NCBI GenBank assembly: GCA_963281155.1
Contig: CAUJLY010000002.1
Location: 6,696,001 to 6,760,000 of the forward strand
Length of the DNA stretch: 64,000 bases
Reading direction: 5' to 3'
DNA from: Rhabditophanes sp. KR3021
Taxonomy: Eukaryota; Nematoda; Chromadorea; Rhabditida; Alloionematidae
In this document: piece by piece, positions 59,539 to 64,000 of the stretch
How the letters are laid out: each line of letters begins with the position of its first letter
How positions within the stretch are numbered: position 1 is the stretch's first letter
Notes under the pieces: generated by a model
The model's input: only the letters and a program-made list of their open reading frames with translations
Database searches by the model: none
What the model was told of the DNA's origin: nothing
Program-made: the position numbers and the translations under genes

Positions 59539-60960
59539 ATGGGAGCTAATGCTAGTGACGATTCAAAAGTAGACAATGATGTTCCTTTGACTACTATTAG
59601 CCCTGAAGTTTCTAACAGAGCCGCTACTTCTAATAAAGAAACTGGGAAAGTTGGAGAAATCCAAAGTATATTAAAGGAGCTGTATATTTTGAAATCTAAG
59701 GAAATCTATGGAAGATATTACAAAGGATTAGTTGAGTCAGACGAAACGAAGTATGCTTTGGATCAACTTGAAGCTACTACTAAAGAATTACGGAAGCAAT
59801 GGTAAGTAGTACATGCATTTATTTATATGGATATTTGTAGTGACAATGAAAGGAAGGACCTAGAAGGAATTCACCATCATTCATATAAAACAGTTCTTCG
59901 GCAGCAAGGAGTCTGGGAAAAAAAGAAAGATGAGGCAGAAAAATGGTACAAGGAAAGTATTAATAATTTCAACAAAAGTGAAAAAGAACTCGATAAGTGT
60001 CGGATACAGTATCAAAATGAAATTAGAATCCTTGAAATACTAAACAACAAAATCGAAAGGAAATTAGCATTAAGTGAAAAGGCAAACATAGAATTTGCAC
60101 GTTTCCCAGGCAGTGATGTCAGAAAAGCATCCAAGTTGATAAATGACATCCGAACTGAAATTGACAATCAAAAGCCAATACACTTAGCTAGAAACAAATG
60201 GCTAAATGGAAGAACTATGATTATTTATTCACAAACACAAATAGCGTTCGGTATTAAGAAATGGAAGAACATAATAAATTCAAGTGATGAAACAACCAGA
60301 TATTTCACTGGGGTTGAGGCTAGGAATAATTTGGTAGCTGCGTGTCAAAATATACATTCATGCCAAAAGTATATTGGTAAGGTTGAATTTCCATATGCTG
60401 ATAAAGATAGTTTGGGAAAGATGGAAAAGGGATTAAATAAGTACTTTGAGGATGTTAACAGTGATAAAGTTGCTAAGGAGTCACAGAAGATATTCGAAGA
60501 AGTTCATTTGGAGGTATCAGATTTAATATTTTGGTTTCAGAAGATTATTGATGAAACAATTATGAATGATATGAAAAATAGTGAAGATAAAATTGTCAAA
60601 TTGGAAGCTGAACTGGAAGTAGAAAGAAATTCAAGTGGTTCATTTAATGAAAAAGAAATTGATGTAGGTAAGAAACAAGATTGGGAAATTGAAATTGATA
60701 ATTTAAAAAGCGGATATTTAAGCAATATAGACGGTTTGTTGTTAATTCCCAAACCAGGACCAAATAACAAATCTTCCGAATTAGCTACTTTCCTCAAAAA
60801 AGAAGATTTAATGAATAATTTGCAACGAAAGTTAGATGAATATGAAAGCAAAAAAATGATCTCTGAAAAGAAAATGCAAATTGACCTGAACAAACAAGAC
60901 ATCAGATTTGAGAAAGAATTGAGGTTGAGAAAGAAAACTAAAAAGAGTTATAAATTTTGA
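59539..60960 (+). CDS. Coiled-coil protein with N-myristoylation motif, 460 aa
   Basis: Exons 59539-59801 and 59841-60960 join in phase 2. From the ATG at 59539 the protein begins MGANASDD, an ideal N-myristoylation signal (MGxxxS). An upstream in-frame ATG at 59497 would add MPKYALHFGPFFIA and hide it, so the start is a judgement. Most of the chain is charged heptad-like helix (ESINNFNKSEKELDKCRIQY, KLEAELEVERNSSG). No known domain recognised. It may peripherally attach to membranes. A gene-poor region follows. Confidence 0.6.
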
Positions 60961-61349
60961 TATAAATTTTATTAATAATAATATTGTACGAGATCAAACG
61001 AATGCATATTGTATTAATTATAAAATATCTACTCACCACAGTTTATGGCTGATTCAGTTTTGAGACTAGTATTTGAAGACTAATCCATTGCATCGATTTA
61101 TCTATGAGCATGCTTCCTGTCATTCTTAAAAGACTTGTTTTAGCTTTTGCGTCTTTTCAATATTTTGATCCTCAGAACTTGAACTACATCGGATTAAGTC
61201 AAAGCACTTACAAACTCAATTCTTCCGTATTTACCTCTAAAGCCCATCATAAACATATATTTATCCAGCAAAAAAGCATAAAAACGACGTATATTAAACA
61301 ATACATAGAACTATTTGTAAATGTAATTTTGTTGAAAATAGATGAATAA
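60961..61349. other. Intergenic, nothing supported
   Basis: AT-rich spacer before the right arm of the inverted duplication. Confidence 0.4.
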
Positions 61350-61485
61350 TGTTTACCAGAATAGGAATGCACCTTTTTAAGACTTCTTTTCTTTATCATT
61401 GCCTTGCAGATGGCCTATCCCTAACCAAATGAGATCTTAACTTTCTACATAAGAGCGTTGATTAATGTAAACCTATTTTGACACT

Positions 61486-61885
61486 TATAAACATAGTACA
61501 AAAGAATATTTTTTTACCACTTGTGGTCTTCCCTTATTAATAATCTTACCAAGCGAACTAAGGAAATTGATAATGATATTGTAAATGATTTTATTTGAAA
61601 CATACTATTGAGTTCCACCAACTTAACAGCAACGGTCATCACAGATAAGTAAAGACAAACAGTTTGTTAAAGAAATGTAACACATACATATAATAATTAA
61701 AGTAATATTATGAACCGTGTCGCTTTGTTTTTGGAGATCATTTCAAAACCAAAGGAATTGTTAAAGATATCCATATAAAAAATGGAGAAGAAAAAGAATA
61801 TTTGGTGTTGTCAAGTAATGGAGACATGCTTTTATGTCCACAAACACATTTATGTAAAATTAGACCTGTTAAGGATAATAATTAA
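61486..61885 (+). pseudogene. Relic of the 105-aa orphan gene
   Basis: Counterpart of 27829-28217. The start codon is ATA (61486), exon 1 has in-frame TGA and TAA where the other copy has TTA and CAA, and an extra change alters KNI to KEY-type spacing. Exon 2 remains open (LSSNGDMLLCPQTHLCKIRP), ending TAA at 61883-61885. Only one of the two copies could be functional. Confidence 0.6.
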
Positions 61886-62336
61886 TTAACTCGTTATCCT
61901 TTTAATAACTATTTTTGTTAACCATTAATTAATCATTAATTTTTAATAACTACTTTTTGATGTTGGATAAAACTATTTATTAAATCAATTTGCTTTATTA
62001 TTTTAAAAGACATTTAATTATTCAGAATATATCCCGTTCTATTTATTTGTAATGCTTGGACAAAAATTACAATCAGTCACAATGTGTTAATTAGCTTTTC
62101 AAGTGTATAATTGCATACGTCTCTAGAATATTATTTTTTCAAAGACACAAACATTTGGAATTATTATTTAAGTTTGATATAGAATTATCAGTTATGATCG
62201 GAAATTATAAAACTCCACCCCATTCTTATCTTCTAATACAATGATAATAATCCTTACATAACCACATTTTCTTTCTCTTAATTAAGCAATTTCCTACTCT
62301 TGTTTAAGAACACTTTTTACTTTACTAAATTAAGAA

Positions 62337-64000
62337 ATGATCTATAAATATTTTCCCAATTTGTTTAAAGCTAGACTTTTTAATGACGCTGAATTAGTAT
62401 TCAGTGACGGATCTATGAAAGTTTCAAGAATGATCTTGGCTGGGCATAGCAAGTATTTTTATGATTTGCTCACCAAGGATGTCACCAAAAGTAAGTTTAT
62501 CAATATATTCTTTTGATAAACTTGGTTGTTTCAGCCAAATTTGATATTAAGAATTTGAAGATGGCTGATTTTAAGGTTTACTATGAATACATTCATTCTG
62601 GAGATAATTTTAAAATTGATAAGGATAAGGTTGTCGCTTTTTTGCAAGTTCAAATTGAGTTAAACTTACCTGATATAAAGGTGCGTTAATTTTGAGTAAA
62701 CTTTTAATTGTTTATTTAGATTAAATTAAAGGAATGGATTAAAAAAAAAATTTTATTATTTACCAAGGCATTTTCTTTGAAAACTCTAATAAACCTGAAC
62801 TCAATGAGTATCATAATTTGATTGAACAGTTGATAACCACCAATTTTAAAGCTCTCTGTAAAATAAAGGCTTTTGATTCATTTTCAAGAGACAATTTCTT
62901 AAAACTTATGAGGAAAGGTTTTTTAAAGAATAAGGATCAAGTAATGATTTTGGATATAATTACACGCTGGGTCGAATATGACCTTGATAACAGAAAATCA
63001 GATTGGCTCGATTTAGCTTCACGAATTAATTATACAAAAGTTGAACGTATAACATTAGAGGAATATGTTGAAAAAAATAAAAATATTTATTTGATACCGG
63101 ATTTAATGGAATTTTTATTCCCTAAAATTTGTGAAAAAGAAAAAATTGGCGTTAGCAGCATAGTTTCAAAAAATGAAAAAACTGCTATTAGCAGCATAGT
63201 TTCAAAAAATAGTTATTCAAAAATGATTTTGTGTAAGTCTTGAATTAATAAATAATTATATTTTTTAAGTTGGAGGGTATAATTCAAATCAATCAGTTGT
63301 TGAAATTGATATGAAACAAAATTCAGTAAAAAAAATTAGGAATTTATCTATTGGAAAAACATATAATTGCTCAAACAAAATAGGAGATGATGTATTTGTA
63401 TTAGGAGATATTCATAGCAAAGAAATCGAAAAGTATGTTCTCAGTTTTAATTACTAACTAAGCATTTTTAGGTATAATTTGGAAAGTAACAAATCTGAAG
63501 TTCTTTCATTGGAAATGACTTCTAACAAATATGATTATTCATCTGTTGTTCACTCAAATAGAATTTATGTTATTGGTGGAAGATTAAATGGCAATTCAAT
63601 TGACACTGTTGAATAGTAAGTATGGCAATATTTAAATTTATTTTATATTTAGTTTCGAACCTGAAAAAATAAAATGGATTGATGCTCCACAATTATTACA
63701 ATCAATTAGATGTCACGATTCAGTTATTGTTGATGAAATTATTTATACTGTAGGAGATATTTTGTCTAACAAGTTCCAAAGGTAATTAAAGACACTAATT
63801 AAATAAATAAAGTGTTTAGATTTGATCCACGTGAGGGTAGATGGAGTTTTTTGGCTGATATTCCAAATCGAACATGGTATACTGCTCTGTCCGTGTTTGA
63901 ACATACAATTACATGTTCAGGGGGTGGAAATACTCGTTCGTTGTGCCAAATTTACGACATAACAAATAACAAATGGGATAAACTTGAAAATTTGACTATT
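62337..64000 (+). CDS. BTB-BACK-Kelch protein, 3' end beyond window
   Basis: Exons 62337-62490, 62535-62680, 62720-63232, 63270-63432, 63472-63615, 63653-63781 and 63820 onward. BTB: FNDAELVFSDGSMKVSRMIL and AGHSKYFYDLL. BACK-like: NLIEQLITTNFKALCKIKAF, DNFLKLMRKG. Kelch blades: ILFGGYN, DVFVLGD, IYVIGGRLNG, then WIDAPQLL and KLENLTI near the end. Such proteins are usually substrate adaptors of CUL3 ubiquitin ligases. The A10 run at 62741-62750 is one base short of the frame needed to link exon 3 start (IKLKEWIKKK) to the BACK sequence. This is either a homopolymer error or a real frameshift. A 36-base direct repeat lies at 63152-63210. Confidence 0.7.

Larger units (their letters stand above)
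61350..64000 (+). repeat. Inverted duplication, right arm (runs off the window)
   Basis: Matches the minus strand of 26420-28360 in order. It contains an extra block 62334-63209 (BTB and BACK exons) missing from the left arm. The homologous sequence continues to the window end, so the arm is truncated by the window, not necessarily in the genome. Confidence 0.85.

Noticed and set aside
61104..61349. 81-aa ORF before the right arm
   Set aside because: No homology to the left arm, no recognisable domain and no promoter signal.

Overview
The window looks like AT-rich nuclear DNA of a nematode. Genes are compact and intron-containing. Most introns are about 38-60 bases with GTAAG donors and TTTTAG/TTCAG acceptors. 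The gene set includes chemoreceptor-type 7TM proteins of the Srx, Srh/Sri-like and Sra-like groups, a MLT-10-like moulting protein, an MSP-domain fragment and a nuclear hormone receptor. Similarity in style to Rhabditophanes/Strongyloididae is only an impression. I recognised families from protein motifs and placed exon joins by checking reading phase by hand; no search was run.

Layout. 0-11 kb is an accessory region: an unrecognised 165-aa gene, three likely intact serpentine receptors, one broken receptor, and several decayed coding fragments. 11-24 kb holds conserved genes: a damaged-looking ETF-QO (minus), a C15orf61 homologue followed 2 bases later by a second small ORF, an AMPK alpha subunit with altered activation-loop residues, and importin-beta. 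23.4-28.4 kb is a second accessory block: an MSP-domain fragment, a VPS13 pseudogene, a Kelch-only gene and a 105-aa orphan. 28.6-45 kb carries RPA1, a frameshifted MLT-10-like gene, CZIB (C1orf123) with a dead NUMOD4/HNH endonuclease inside one intron on the other strand, an NHR, and a same-strand run CTU1, CDC16/APC6, SUV3. 45-61 kb has an Sra-like receptor, two secreted small proteins, an HP1-like chromodomain protein, a PPR protein, SMU1, HARS with an internal alternative mitochondrial first exon, a possible katanin con80-like protein, WDR3/UTP12 and a myristoylatable coiled-coil protein. 61.35-64 kb is an inverted copy of 26.4-28.4 kb.

The most noteworthy items are: (1) the inverted duplicate locus, where introns match more closely than exons, one copy has cleanly lost BTB-BACK, and the other has lost the neighbouring orphan gene; (2) the NUMOD4/HNH relic in the CZIB intron; (3) the C15orf61 homologue and following ORF, which appear to share one splice acceptor for cis- and trans-splicing; (4) AMPK alpha with T172S and APE to SPQ; (5) the dual-localisation arrangement of HARS. 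Housekeeping functions present cover DNA replication (RPA1), tRNA thiolation (CTU1), tRNA charging (HARS), the anaphase-promoting complex (CDC16), splicing (SMU1), nucleolar rRNA processing (WDR3), mitochondrial RNA handling (SUV3, PPR), nuclear import (importin-beta) and energy sensing (AMPK). They share no pathway beyond local same-strand runs that could be operons.
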